In this document: one piece after another, positions 55,010-61,968 of the stretch
Layout of the letters: every line of letters begins with the position of its first letter
Numbering within the stretch: the first letter of the stretch is position 1
Assembly: GCA_944387285.1 (NCBI GenBank)
Contig: CALXEH010000002.1
Span: 1-64,000, forward strand
Source: an uncultured Oscillospiraceae bacterium
GTDB lineage: Bacteria; Bacillota; Clostridia; Oscillospirales; Oscillospiraceae
Direction: 5' to 3'
Length of the DNA: 64,000 nucleotides
The notes under the pieces: generated by a model
What the model was told of the DNA's origin: nothing
The model's input: the letters and a program-made list of their open reading frames with translations, nothing else
The model's database searches: none
Made by a program: the position numbers and the translations under genes

Positions 55010-55038
55010 TTGATTTTTATATTATGTAATGGTAGAAT
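55010..55038 (+). promoter_or_regulatory. rpsT promoter
   Basis: TTGATT (55010-55015), 17 bases, TAGAAT (55033-55038). The gene begins about 65 bases downstream of the -10. Confidence 0.7.
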
Positions 55039-55102
55039 AACTATCCGCGGGTGGGCGTATTGGCCCGTCTGTGCAGTTTTATAGGAGGAGGTGGCAAACG
55101 GA

Positions 55103-55366
55103 ATGCCCAATATCAAGTCTGCGATGAAGCGCGACGAGAAGTCCAAGCTCGAGAACGCGAGGAACAAGGCTCAGAAGACCGCGCTCAAGACTGTTATGAA
55201 GAAGTTCGACGCGGCGGTTGCGGAGGGCAACAAGGAGGCGGCTGCCGGTACCTATAAAGTTGCTGTTAAGTCTGTCGATCGTGCTGCTGCGAGGGGTCTC
55301 ATCCACAAGAACAACGCGGCTCACAAGAAGAGCGCCATGACGGTGAAGCTCAACGCCATGGAGTAA
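55103..55366 (+). CDS. rpsT: Small ribosomal subunit protein bS20
   Basis: 87 residues, the normal size, starting MPNIKSAMKRDEKSKLENAR, with GLIHKNNAAHKKS near the end. It binds 16S rRNA in the small subunit. ATG 55103 is preferred over GTG 55091, which would add four residues; AGGAGG at 55083-55088 serves either. Confidence 0.95.
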   Translation: MPNIKSAMKRDEKSKLENARNKAQKTALKTVMKKFDAAVAEGNKEAAAGTYKVAVKSVDRAAARGLIHKNNAAHKKSAMTVKLNAME

Positions 55367-55390
55367 GCTCCAAACAAAGCATGTATAACG

Positions 55391-55422
55391 AAAAGCAGCA
55401 GGCGAGTGCCTGCTGCTTTTTT
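55391..55422. terminator. Rho-independent terminator
   Basis: AAAAGCAGCAGGC / GCCTGCTGCTTTT (55391-55403 and 55408-55420), loop GAGT, then T. It serves rpsT and the convergent HD gene. Confidence 0.93.
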
Positions 55423-55425
55423 GTT

Positions 55426-55983
55426 TTATCCTGCCCGGAGCTTTTCGCGCGTGTCCTCGGCGGCGAGCTTTCGCAGCTCGGCCATGAAGGGGAACTGTGC
55501 GCAGTCGGCCTCGCCGTAGACCAGGTTCAGCGTGCGCTCGAGCTCTATCCAGGTGTCCAGCGGGGCCTCGTTGTGCTGGATGACGGCCTCGATGCGGTCC
55601 AGGGCCTTATAGAGCCTGGCCTCGGGCGTCTCGAGGGCGGTGAGCTCCGCGAAGAGCGCGTCCAGCTGCGGCTTCTTGTCCGGCAGCAGGGCGGTGAGGC
55701 TGCCCACGGCGTCGGTCTCGGCGGCCTCGTCGGCCTCGGTCTTGAGGAAGGAGGGGATATCCCCGGTCATGGCCTCGCCCCAGTCGTGGACTATGCACAT
55801 GTCCAGCACCTTCCCCATGTCGAGGCCCGGGAACTCGTCCCGGAGCAGGAAGGCCATGGCGCAGAGCCGGAAGCTGTGTTCGGCCACGGACTCACGCCGT
55901 CCCGTGCTGGTCCAGCCGTGCCGGGTATTGCACTTGAGCCGCTCCAATATATGCAGAAAATCCATGAACTCCTTGGCGCTCAT
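55426..55983 (-). CDS. HD-domain phosphohydrolase (YfbR-like)
   Basis: 185 residues. HD-domain metal ligands: VAEHSFRLCAMA (His), IVHDWGEAMTGDIP (His-Asp) and YKALDRIEA (Asp). The layout and spacing are like YfbR-type 5'-deoxynucleotidases, which hydrolyse deoxynucleoside monophosphates; the substrate is unproven. The start is ATG 55983 after GAAAGGGG. Confidence 0.87.
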   Translation of the reverse strand: MSAKEFMDFLHILERLKCNTRHGWTSTGRRESVAEHSFRLCAMAFLLRDEFPGLDMGKVLDMCIVHDWGEAMTGDIPSFLKTEADEAAETDAVGSLTALLPDKKPQLDALFAELTALETPEARLYKALDRIEAVIQHNEAPLDTWIELERTLNLVYGEADCAQFPFMAELRKLAAEDTREKLRAG

Positions 55984-56034
55984 TTGAACAACCCCTTTCT
56001 GCCGTATCTTAACACATCCGCGCCGCTTTTGCAA

Positions 56035-56062
56035 TTGACAGCCGCGCCTCGAGGGTGATAAT
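56035..56062 (+). promoter_or_regulatory. promoter of the amidohydrolase gene
   Basis: TTGACA (56035-56040), 16 bases, GATAAT (56057-56062). The start codon is 37 bases downstream. Confidence 0.65.
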
Positions 56063-56098
56063 CTGATAGGAAAGGTACATTCCAAGGAGGCGATGTGT

Positions 56099-57373
56099 AT
56101 GATAAGGCTCTACAACGCCCGGCTCATGCCCATGACGAGGGAGAATGACTGCTCCATCGTGGAAGGCGAGCTCTGGACGGATGGGGAGAGGATAAGCTAC
56201 GTCGGCCCGGCGCGGGCGGACATGCCCGGGTTCGAGCGCGAGATAGACCTCGGCGGCGACCTCATAATCCCGGGCTTCAAGGACGCGCACACGCATATAC
56301 CCATGGTCTTCCTGCGCTCCTTCGCGGACGGCCTGCCCCTGCAGGAGTGGCTGTACCAGCAGGTCTTCCCGAGGGAGGCGAAGCTCTATCCCGAGGCGGT
56401 CTACGCCTTCACGCGGCTGGGCATACTCGAGCTGCTCTCCGGCGGCGTGACGGCCTGCTTCGACATGTATTACCACCGGGACGCCTATGTCCAGGCGGTG
56501 CTCGACAGCGGCTTCCGCTCCGTGCTCTGCGGCGCGATAGCGGCCTGGGACGAGGACTGGACCGTGGCCGAGCGGGATTTTGAAAGGTACAACTCCATGG
56601 GCCCGCTGGTGGGTTACCGGCTGGGCTTCCACGCCGAGTACACGGCGAACGAGAAGCTGCTGCGCTACATCGCCGAGCTCTCGCAGGCCCACAAGGCCCC
56701 GGTCTGGATGCACAACAGCGAGACGAAGTCGGAGTACGACGCCTGCATCGAACGCTGCGGCCTGAGCCCGACGAGGTACTTTGAAAAGCTCGGCCTGTGC
56801 GACTACGGCGGCGGCGGTTTCCACTGCGTCTGGTTCGACGAGGGCGACAGGCGCATATTCAAGGAGCGCGGGCTCTGGGCCGTGACCTGCCCCGGCTCGA
56901 ATTCCAAGCTCGCCAGCGGCGTTGCGCCCGTGTGCGAGTTCATTGACGAGGGCGTGAAGCTCGCCGTCGGCACGGACGGGCCGTCCTCCAACAACGCCCT
57001 GGACATGTTCCGGGAGATGTACCTCGCCTGCGTGCTGCAGAAGCTCAAGCACGAGGACGCGGCGGCCTGCCCGGCGGCGGACATACTCTACGCCTCCTGC
57101 AGCGCCGGCGCGCGGGCCATGGGCCTGCCCGACTGCGACAGCCTCGCCCCGGGCAAATACGCCGACCTGGCGGTCATAGACCTGTCCCGGCCGAGCATGA
57201 GGCCCATCATCGCCCCGGCGGAGAACCTGGTCTACAGCGGCTCGAAGGACTGCGTGCGGATGACCATGGTCGCGGGCAGGATACTATACGAAAACGGCGG
57301 GTTCCATGTCGGCGAGAGCGCGGAGCGCATCGTCGCCGAGGCCGAAAAATTCACGAGGGAGCTGACGGCATGA
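56099..57373 (+). CDS. Amidohydrolase, S-adenosylhomocysteine/methylthioadenosine deaminase type
   Basis: About 424 residues. Metal ligands in DAHTHIPM (HxH), GFHAEYTA (His), FHCVWFDEGD and GTDGPSSNNALDMFREM (Asp), as in the MtaD/SsnA chlorohydrolase group. Members deaminate adenosine derivatives or guanine; the exact substrate is not fixed. ATG 56099 is preferred since AAGGAGG lies eight bases upstream; ATG 56093 is too close. It overlaps the following peptidase gene by four bases. Confidence 0.85.
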   Translation: MIRLYNARLMPMTRENDCSIVEGELWTDGERISYVGPARADMPGFEREIDLGGDLIIPGFKDAHTHIPMVFLRSFADGLPLQEWLYQQVFPREAKLYPEAVYAFTRLGILELLSGGVTACFDMYYHRDAYVQAVLDSGFRSVLCGAIAAWDEDWTVAERDFERYNSMGPLVGYRLGFHAEYTANEKLLRYIAELSQAHKAPVWMHNSETKSEYDACIERCGLSPTRYFEKLGLCDYGGGGFHCVWFDEGDRRIFKERGLWAVTCPGSNSKLASGVAPVCEFIDEGVKLAVGTDGPSSNNALDMFREMYLACVLQKLKHEDAAACPAADILYASCSAGARAMGLPDCDSLAPGKYADLAVIDLSRPSMRPIIAPAENLVYSGSKDCVRMTMVAGRILYENGGFHVGESAERIVAEAEKFTRELTA

Positions 57374-58776
57374 CTTTGCAGGAGAGGATATCGCAGTGGG
57401 TGGACGCCCACGAGCAGGAGCTTATACGCGACATCGCGCGGCTGGTGGCGGTAAAGAGCGTGAAGGGCGGGGCGGAGCCGGGCGCGCCCTTCGGGCCGGG
57501 GCCCCGGGCGGCGCTGGACGAGGCGCTGGCGCTCTGCGCGGAGTACGGCTTTGAGACCGCCGCCTACGGCGGGGCGGTGGGTACGGCCGACCTGAACGGG
57601 CTGCCCGCCAGGCTGGACATACTCGGCCACCTCGACGTCGTGGCCGAGGGCACGGGCTGGGATACGCCGCCCTACGAGGCCGTGCTCAAGGACGACGGCT
57701 GCCTCTACGGCCGCGGCACGGACGACGACAAGGGCCCCATCGTCATGGCGCTTTTCGCCATGCGCTGCGTGAAGGAGCTGGGCCTGCCCCTGAAGCACGG
57801 CTGCCGGCTCATCATGGGCACGGACGAGGAGTCCGGCTCCGGCGACCTGCCGTACTATTACTCCGGGCACGCGCCGGCGCCGAACACCTTCACGCCCGAC
57901 TCGGGCTTCCCGGTCTACAACGTGGAGAAGGGCAGCTACAAGCCCGTTTTGAGCAAGAGCTGGCCGGAGGAGACGGCCCTGCCGCGGGCCGCCGCGGCCG
58001 AGGGCGGCTTCCGCATAAACGTGGTGCCCTCCGAGGCTGAGGCTGTGGTGCTGGGACTGAGCGCGGCCGAGGTGCTGGAGCAGGGGAAGGCCGCGGCGGA
58101 GCGCTGCGGGGCCGTCCTGAGCGCCTGCGATGCCGAGGGCGGCGCGAAACTCAGCGTCAAGGGCCGCCAGGCCCACGCCGCCATGCCCTGGGAGGGCGTG
58201 AACGGCAACACGGCGCTGCTGGAGGTGCTCGCGGCGCTGCCCCTGGCCGACTGCGAGTCCACGCGGGCGATCCGGCAGCTGGCGGCCTGCTTCCCGCACG
58301 GCGACTGGCGGGGCGAGGCCTGCGGCATCGCGCAGAAGGACGAGCTCTCGGGCGAGCTGACCATCTCGCTCGACCTGCTGAAGCTGGACGCCGAGGGCGT
58401 GGAGGCGCAGCTCGACGGCCGCGTGCCCATCTGCGCCGACGAGGGCAGCTGCAAGGCCGTCTTCGAGGCGAAGCTGCATGCCCTGGGCTTTGAGGGCGGG
58501 GCGCAGATGCAGCCGGCCCACCACACGCCCGCGGAGGGCGAGTTCGTCTCGACGCTGCTGCGCTGCTACGAGGCTTACTCCGGCCGCAAGGGCGAGTGCA
58601 AGTCCACGGGCGGCGGTACCTATGTGCACGACATCCCCGGCGGCGTGGCCTTCGGCGCCGGCATGCCGGACTTCGCCTCCAACCTGCACGGGGCGAATGA
58701 AAGAATAAATATGCACGACACTCGGATAGCCTGCAAGATCTTTGCCCTGGCCATCGCCGAGCTGTGCGGAGAATAA
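57370..58776 (+). CDS. M20-family dipeptidase (PepV/Sapep type)
   Basis: 468 residues. Metal ligands in ILGHLDVVAEG (His, Asp), GRGTDDDKGP (Asp), MGTDEESGSGDL (Glu pair) and a C-terminal His near INMHDTRIA. It resembles the PepV/Sapep zinc dipeptidases that cut N-terminal dipeptides. The ATG overlaps the amidohydrolase stop. It is co-transcribed with the cupin and MarR genes downstream. Confidence 0.92.
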   Translation: MTLQERISQWVDAHEQELIRDIARLVAVKSVKGGAEPGAPFGPGPRAALDEALALCAEYGFETAAYGGAVGTADLNGLPARLDILGHLDVVAEGTGWDTPPYEAVLKDDGCLYGRGTDDDKGPIVMALFAMRCVKELGLPLKHGCRLIMGTDEESGSGDLPYYYSGHAPAPNTFTPDSGFPVYNVEKGSYKPVLSKSWPEETALPRAAAAEGGFRINVVPSEAEAVVLGLSAAEVLEQGKAAAERCGAVLSACDAEGGAKLSVKGRQAHAAMPWEGVNGNTALLEVLAALPLADCESTRAIRQLAACFPHGDWRGEACGIAQKDELSGELTISLDLLKLDAEGVEAQLDGRVPICADEGSCKAVFEAKLHALGFEGGAQMQPAHHTPAEGEFVSTLLRCYEAYSGRKGECKSTGGGTYVHDIPGGVAFGAGMPDFASNLHGANERINMHDTRIACKIFALAIAELCGE

Positions 58777-58791
58777 GGAGGAGAAGGAAAG

Positions 58792-59139
58792 ATGGTTACA
58801 AGAAACGAGGACAGGCAGCAGCTGGTCATGGAGAACTTCAAGGGCGGGGAAGGCCGCGTGATAAACCGCGTCATCCTGCCCGCCGACTGCATGTACGGCA
58901 AGGGCCGCATCTTCAACGTCGGGCGCCTGGACAAGGGCTGCGAGGTCGGCTGGCACATCCACGAGGGCGACGGCGAGACCTTCCTCATCCTCTCGGGCGA
59001 GGGCGAGTTCAACGACAACGGCACCGTCACCACCGTTCGCGCCGGCGACGTCTGCTTCACGGGCGACGGCGAGGGCCACAGCCTGAAAAACCTCTCCGAC
59101 GAGCCCCTGGAATTCGTGGCCCTGGTGCTGTATAATTGA
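58792..59139 (+). CDS. Cupin-domain protein
   Basis: 115 residues with the cupin motifs GWHIHEGDGETFLILSGEGEF (motif 1 with two His and Glu) and GDVCFTGDGEGHSLKNL (motif 2 with His). Metal-binding single-domain cupins have diverse roles and the substrate is unknown. Its stop overlaps the MarR gene start (TGATG). Confidence 0.9.
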   Translation: MVTRNEDRQQLVMENFKGGEGRVINRVILPADCMYGKGRIFNVGRLDKGCEVGWHIHEGDGETFLILSGEGEFNDNGTVTTVRAGDVCFTGDGEGHSLKNLSDEPLEFVALVLYN

Positions 59140-59603
59140 TGGAAAACGTGCAGAAAGACGCCCTAGAGGCCAATTTCATAGAGGTTTATGACAAGTTTAA
59201 GTTCAGCTTTTACCGCAACGTCTTTTCGCAGGTGAAGGAGCGCGAGGGCTCGCTGACGGCGATGGAGGCCTTTTCGCTGGAGGTCATAAACCAGCTGGGC
59301 AGGCCGACGATAGGGAAGTTCGCGGAATTTCTGAACATCTCGCAGTCGAACGCCACCTACAAGGTCGGCAGCCTGATCAGGAAGGGCTACCTGCGCAAGG
59401 AAAATTCCGGCCCGGACAGGCGGGAGTATTATCTCGTGCTCTCGGAGAAGTATTACGGCTACATCGGCATGATGCGCGACTACGTCTCCACGGTCATGGG
59501 CCGGATGCGAGAGCGCTTTCCGGCCGAGGAGCTCGACAAGGTGGCGGAGATGCTGGGCATCATGTCGCGCGAGCTGATGCCCGAGGCAGGGGCGAGTGAA
59601 TAA
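59139..59603 (+). CDS. MarR-family transcriptional regulator
   Basis: 154 residues with a winged helix: GRPTIGKFAEFLNISQSNATYKVGSLIRKGYLRKENS, followed by the wing GPDRREYYLVLSEKYY. The position suggests it regulates the amidohydrolase-M20-cupin operon, or itself, in response to a ligand. No operator is evident. Confidence 0.88.
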   Translation: MENVQKDALEANFIEVYDKFKFSFYRNVFSQVKEREGSLTAMEAFSLEVINQLGRPTIGKFAEFLNISQSNATYKVGSLIRKGYLRKENSGPDRREYYLVLSEKYYGYIGMMRDYVSTVMGRMRERFPAEELDKVAEMLGIMSRELMPEAGASE

Positions 59604-59613
59604 AAATTCGTGC

Positions 59614-59642
59614 TTGACAAATCCGCACAGGGGTGTTATGTT
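59614..59642 (+). promoter_or_regulatory. promoter of the T-box/trpB transcript
   Basis: TTGACA (59614-59619), 17 bases, TATGTT (59637-59642), with TGT just before it (extended -10). The leader starts at about 59649. Confidence 0.7.
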
Positions 59643-59648
59643 GTCAGG

Positions 59649-59910
59649 GAAGAAACCGAGGACTGAGAAGAGTAGCCGGATGCCAGGGCTTTCAGAGAGC
59701 GGCGTGTGAGCTGTGAGCGCCGCAGTACAGGGCGCCGGTGAATGGACTCAGGAGGGGAGCGAAGCTAACTCCCGGGTGTGCGCCCGTTACAGCGCCGCCG
59801 CGTGATGGCGCGGACTGAGCCGGCGGAGCAGGTCTCCGCAATTTGGGTGGCACCGCAGATCTGTTTATCTGTCCCAAATGACCGAGAGGTCATTTGGGAC
59901 TTTTTTTATT
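59649..59910 (+). promoter_or_regulatory. T-box leader (tryptophan)
   Basis: Stem I contains GAGAAGAGTAG (left side) and GGTGAATGGACTC (right side, 59738-59750), putting the specifier codon TGG (Trp) at 59743-59745, and the distal AGAGAGC motif near 59694. The conserved T-box GTGGCACCGC is at 59847-59856. The terminator hairpin is GTCCCAAATGACC / GGTCATTTGGGAC (59871-59883 and 59888-59900) with a run of T. Uncharged tRNA-Trp should turn on trpB. Confidence 0.93.
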
Positions 59911-59930
59911 CTAAAAAGGAGGAAAATACC

Positions 59931-61307
59931 ATGTCCGAAAACAAGATCCCGTACAAAATCTACCTGAGCGAAGAGGAGCTGCCCCGGGCGTGGTACAACG
60001 TCCGCGCCGACATGAAGGTCAAGCCCGCGCCGCTGCGCAACCCCGCGACGGGCGAGGTCATGAAGTTCGAGGAGCTCCGGCCCGTGTTCTGCGACGAGCT
60101 CATACGCCAGGAGCTGGACAACGACACGCGCGAGATACCCATACCGCAGGACATCCGGGACTTCTACAAGATGTACCGTCCCTCGCCGCTGGTGAGGGCT
60201 TACTGCCTGGAGGAGAAGCTTGGCACACCGGCGCATATCTATTACAAGTTCGAGGGCAACAACACGAGCGGCTCGCACAAGCTCAACTCCGCCGTCGCGC
60301 AGGCGTATTACGCAAAGAACCAGGGCCTGACCGGCGTGACCACCGAGACCGGTGCGGGCCAGTGGGGCACGGCGCTGTCCATGGCCTGCGCATACCTGGG
60401 CCTGGACTGCAAGGTGTACATGGTGAAGTGCTCGTACGAGCAGAAGCCCTTCAGGCGCGAGGTCATGCGCACCTACGGCGCGTCGGTGACGCCGAGCCCC
60501 TCGATGGAGACGGAGGTGGGCCGGAAGATCCTGGCCGAGCACCCGGGCACGACGGGCTCGCTGGGCTGCGCGATCTCCGAGGCGGTGGAGGCCGCCGCGT
60601 CGCACGAGGGCTACCGCTATGTGCTGGGCAGCGTGCTCAACCAGGTGCTGCTGCACCAGTCCATAATCGGCGTCGAGACCAAGACCGCGCTGGACAAGTA
60701 CGGCGTAGTGCCGGATATAATCATCGGCTGCGCGGGCGGCGGCTCGAACCTCGGCGGGCTGATCTCCCCGTTCATGGGCGAGAAGCTGCGCGGCGAGCGG
60801 GATTACCGCTTCATCGCCGTGGAGCCGGCCTCCTGCCCGAGCTTCACCCGCGGCCGCTTCGCCTACGACTACTGCGACACTGGCAAGGTCTGCCCGCTGG
60901 CGAAGATGTATACCCTGGGCAGCGGCTTCATCCCCTCGCCGAGCCACGCGGGCGGGCTGAGGTATCACGGCATGAGCCCCGTGCTCTCGCAGCTCTACCA
61001 CGACGGCTACATGGAGGCCAGGGCGCTGACCCAGACCCAGGTCTTCGAGGCGGCGACGGTGTTCGCGCGCACCGAGGGCATCCTGCCCGCGCCGGAATCC
61101 AGCCACGCCATCCGCGCCGCGATAGACGAGGCCATGAAGTGCAAGGAGACGGGCGAGGAGAAGGTCATCCTCTTCGGCCTGACCGGCACGGGCTACTTCG
61201 ACATGTACGCCTACCAGAAGTTCAACGACGGCCTTATGGACGACTACATCCCGACCGACGCCGACCTGGAGCGCGGCTTCGCCGGCCTGCCGGACATAGG
61301 CTTCTGA
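59931..61307 (+). CDS. Tryptophan synthase beta-like protein (TrpB2)
   Basis: 458 residues, longer than the usual 400-residue TrpB1, as in TrpB2-type proteins. The PLP lysine is in NTSGSHKLNSAVAQ, then TETGAGQWGTALS and the phosphate loop CAGGGSNLGGL. It makes tryptophan from indole and serine. There is no trpA or other trp gene here, so it probably uses free indole. The T-box just upstream has a Trp specifier, supporting the role. The ATG has AAAGGAGG. Confidence 0.92.
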   Translation: MSENKIPYKIYLSEEELPRAWYNVRADMKVKPAPLRNPATGEVMKFEELRPVFCDELIRQELDNDTREIPIPQDIRDFYKMYRPSPLVRAYCLEEKLGTPAHIYYKFEGNNTSGSHKLNSAVAQAYYAKNQGLTGVTTETGAGQWGTALSMACAYLGLDCKVYMVKCSYEQKPFRREVMRTYGASVTPSPSMETEVGRKILAEHPGTTGSLGCAISEAVEAAASHEGYRYVLGSVLNQVLLHQSIIGVETKTALDKYGVVPDIIIGCAGGGSNLGGLISPFMGEKLRGERDYRFIAVEPASCPSFTRGRFAYDYCDTGKVCPLAKMYTLGSGFIPSPSHAGGLRYHGMSPVLSQLYHDGYMEARALTQTQVFEAATVFARTEGILPAPESSHAIRAAIDEAMKCKETGEEKVILFGLTGTGYFDMYAYQKFNDGLMDDYIPTDADLERGFAGLPDIGF

Positions 61308-61315
61308 AGAAAGAC

Positions 61316-61352
61316 GCTGACCCGCCCGATCATATCGGGCGGGTCAGCTTTT
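61316..61352. terminator. Rho-independent terminator
   Basis: GCTGACCCGCCCGAT / ATCGGGCGGGTCAGC (61316-61330 and 61334-61348), loop CAT, then TTTT. It overlaps the 3' end of the convergent XRE gene. Confidence 0.88.
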
Positions 61353-61556
61353 CGGGTCGTCGGACAGGCCGGCGAGATAGTCGAGCGTCACGTTGTAGAG
61401 CTCGGATAGCCTGACCGCAAACTCCAGCGGCAGCGCTCGCTCGCCTCGCTCATACTTTGAATACAGGGACTGGTCACAGTGCAGATAATCCGCGACCTGC
61501 CTCTGGGTCATGTCCGCGTCCTCACGCAGGTCGCGTATCCTGAGCCTCATTTTCAT
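61344..61556 (-). CDS. XRE-family helix-turn-helix regulator
   Basis: About 70 residues, a single HTH: RIRDLREDADMTQRQVADYLHCDQSLYSKYERGERALPL, then a short helical tail. A Cro/CI-like repressor fold is expected. Starts: GTG 61559, ATG 61556 or ATG 61550; the promoter -10 is so close that the message has almost no leader. Two AGGAC-N5-GTCCT operators around the promoter suggest autorepression. It diverges from the RHH gene. Confidence 0.9.
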   Translation of the reverse strand: MKMRLRIRDLREDADMTQRQVADYLHCDQSLYSKYERGERALPLEFAVRLSELYNVTLDYLAGLSDDPKS

Positions 61557-61566
61557 CACCGGATTG

Positions 61567-61596
61567 AATATACCAAAGGACGATATGTCCTATCAA
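61567..61596 (-). promoter_or_regulatory. XRE gene promoter
   Basis: On the minus strand TTGATA (61591-61596), an 18-base spacer, TATATT (61567-61572). The spacer contains operator 1. Confidence 0.65.
61577..61591. promoter_or_regulatory. Operator 1 for the XRE regulator (candidate)
   Basis: AGGACGATATGTCCT: AGGAC and GTCCT arms around five bases, lying between the -35 and -10 of the XRE promoter. Confidence 0.7.
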
Positions 61597-61601
61597 GATT
61601 T

Positions 61602-61616
61602 AGGACTATCTGTCCT
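61602..61616. promoter_or_regulatory. Operator 2 for the XRE regulator (candidate)
   Basis: AGGACTATCTGTCCT: the same arms as operator 1, centred 25 bases away, upstream of the XRE -35 and between the two divergent promoters. Confidence 0.7.
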
Positions 61617-61641
61617 GTCTGCTGCTCCCTGGCCGCGTTGA

Positions 61642-61670
61642 TTGGTACCATATAGATATACCGATATCAT
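61642..61670 (+). promoter_or_regulatory. promoter of the RHH gene
   Basis: TTGGTA (61642-61647), 17 bases, TATCAT (61665-61670). The RHH start follows 20 bases later. Confidence 0.5.
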
Positions 61671-61690
61671 AACATATTAGAGGTGATATA

Positions 61691-61885
61691 TTGGCAAAGG
61701 ACGAACTGGTGCTCAGGCCGAAGCGCGTCAGGGGAGAGGACGGCTACCGGACCTTCTCCGTGCGCGTGAAGGAGGACACCGTGGCAAAGCTCGACGCCAT
61801 CGCGAGCCGCACGGGGCACAGCCGCAACGAGCTCATAGGCATCTTCCTCGAATACGCCGCCGAACACTGCCGCGTGGAGGAATGA
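61691..61885 (+). CDS. Ribbon-helix-helix (CopG/Arc-type) DNA-binding protein
   Basis: 64 residues. RTFSVRVKEDTVAKLDAIASRTGHSRNELIGIFLEYA shows the RHH beta strand and two helices. The start codon is TTG with AGAGGTGAT six bases upstream. There is no toxin gene next to it. It may be a regulator or antitoxin remnant, paired with the XRE gene across the operator region. Confidence 0.8.
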   Translation: MAKDELVLRPKRVRGEDGYRTFSVRVKEDTVAKLDAIASRTGHSRNELIGIFLEYAAEHCRVEE

Positions 61886-61892
61886 CTGCGCC

Positions 61893-61921
61893 TTGACACC
61901 TGCCGTTCCCGGGTATATAAT
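61893..61921 (+). promoter_or_regulatory. consensus promoter of the SPT-like gene
   Basis: TTGACA (61893-61898), exactly 17 bases, TATAAT (61916-61921). This is a perfect sigma-A promoter, the best in the window. Confidence 0.92.
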
Positions 61922-61923
61922 AA

Positions 61924-61953
61924 CTTAAAATTTTTTAATTAAAATATTTTAAG
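61924..61953. promoter_or_regulatory. All-AT inverted repeat at the start of the SPT-like transcript
   Basis: Thirty bases, A/T only apart from the C and G at its ends, with arms CTTAAAAT (61924-61931) and ATTTTAAG (61946-61953). It begins three bases after the -10 and covers the expected start site, so it is a candidate repressor operator. Confidence 0.55.
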
Positions 61954-61968
61954 CATCTGGGAGGCGTT

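Noticed and set aside
61344-61885. Toxin-antitoxin system
   Set aside because: Both genes encode DNA-binding proteins in divergent orientation; no toxin-like gene lies beside either.
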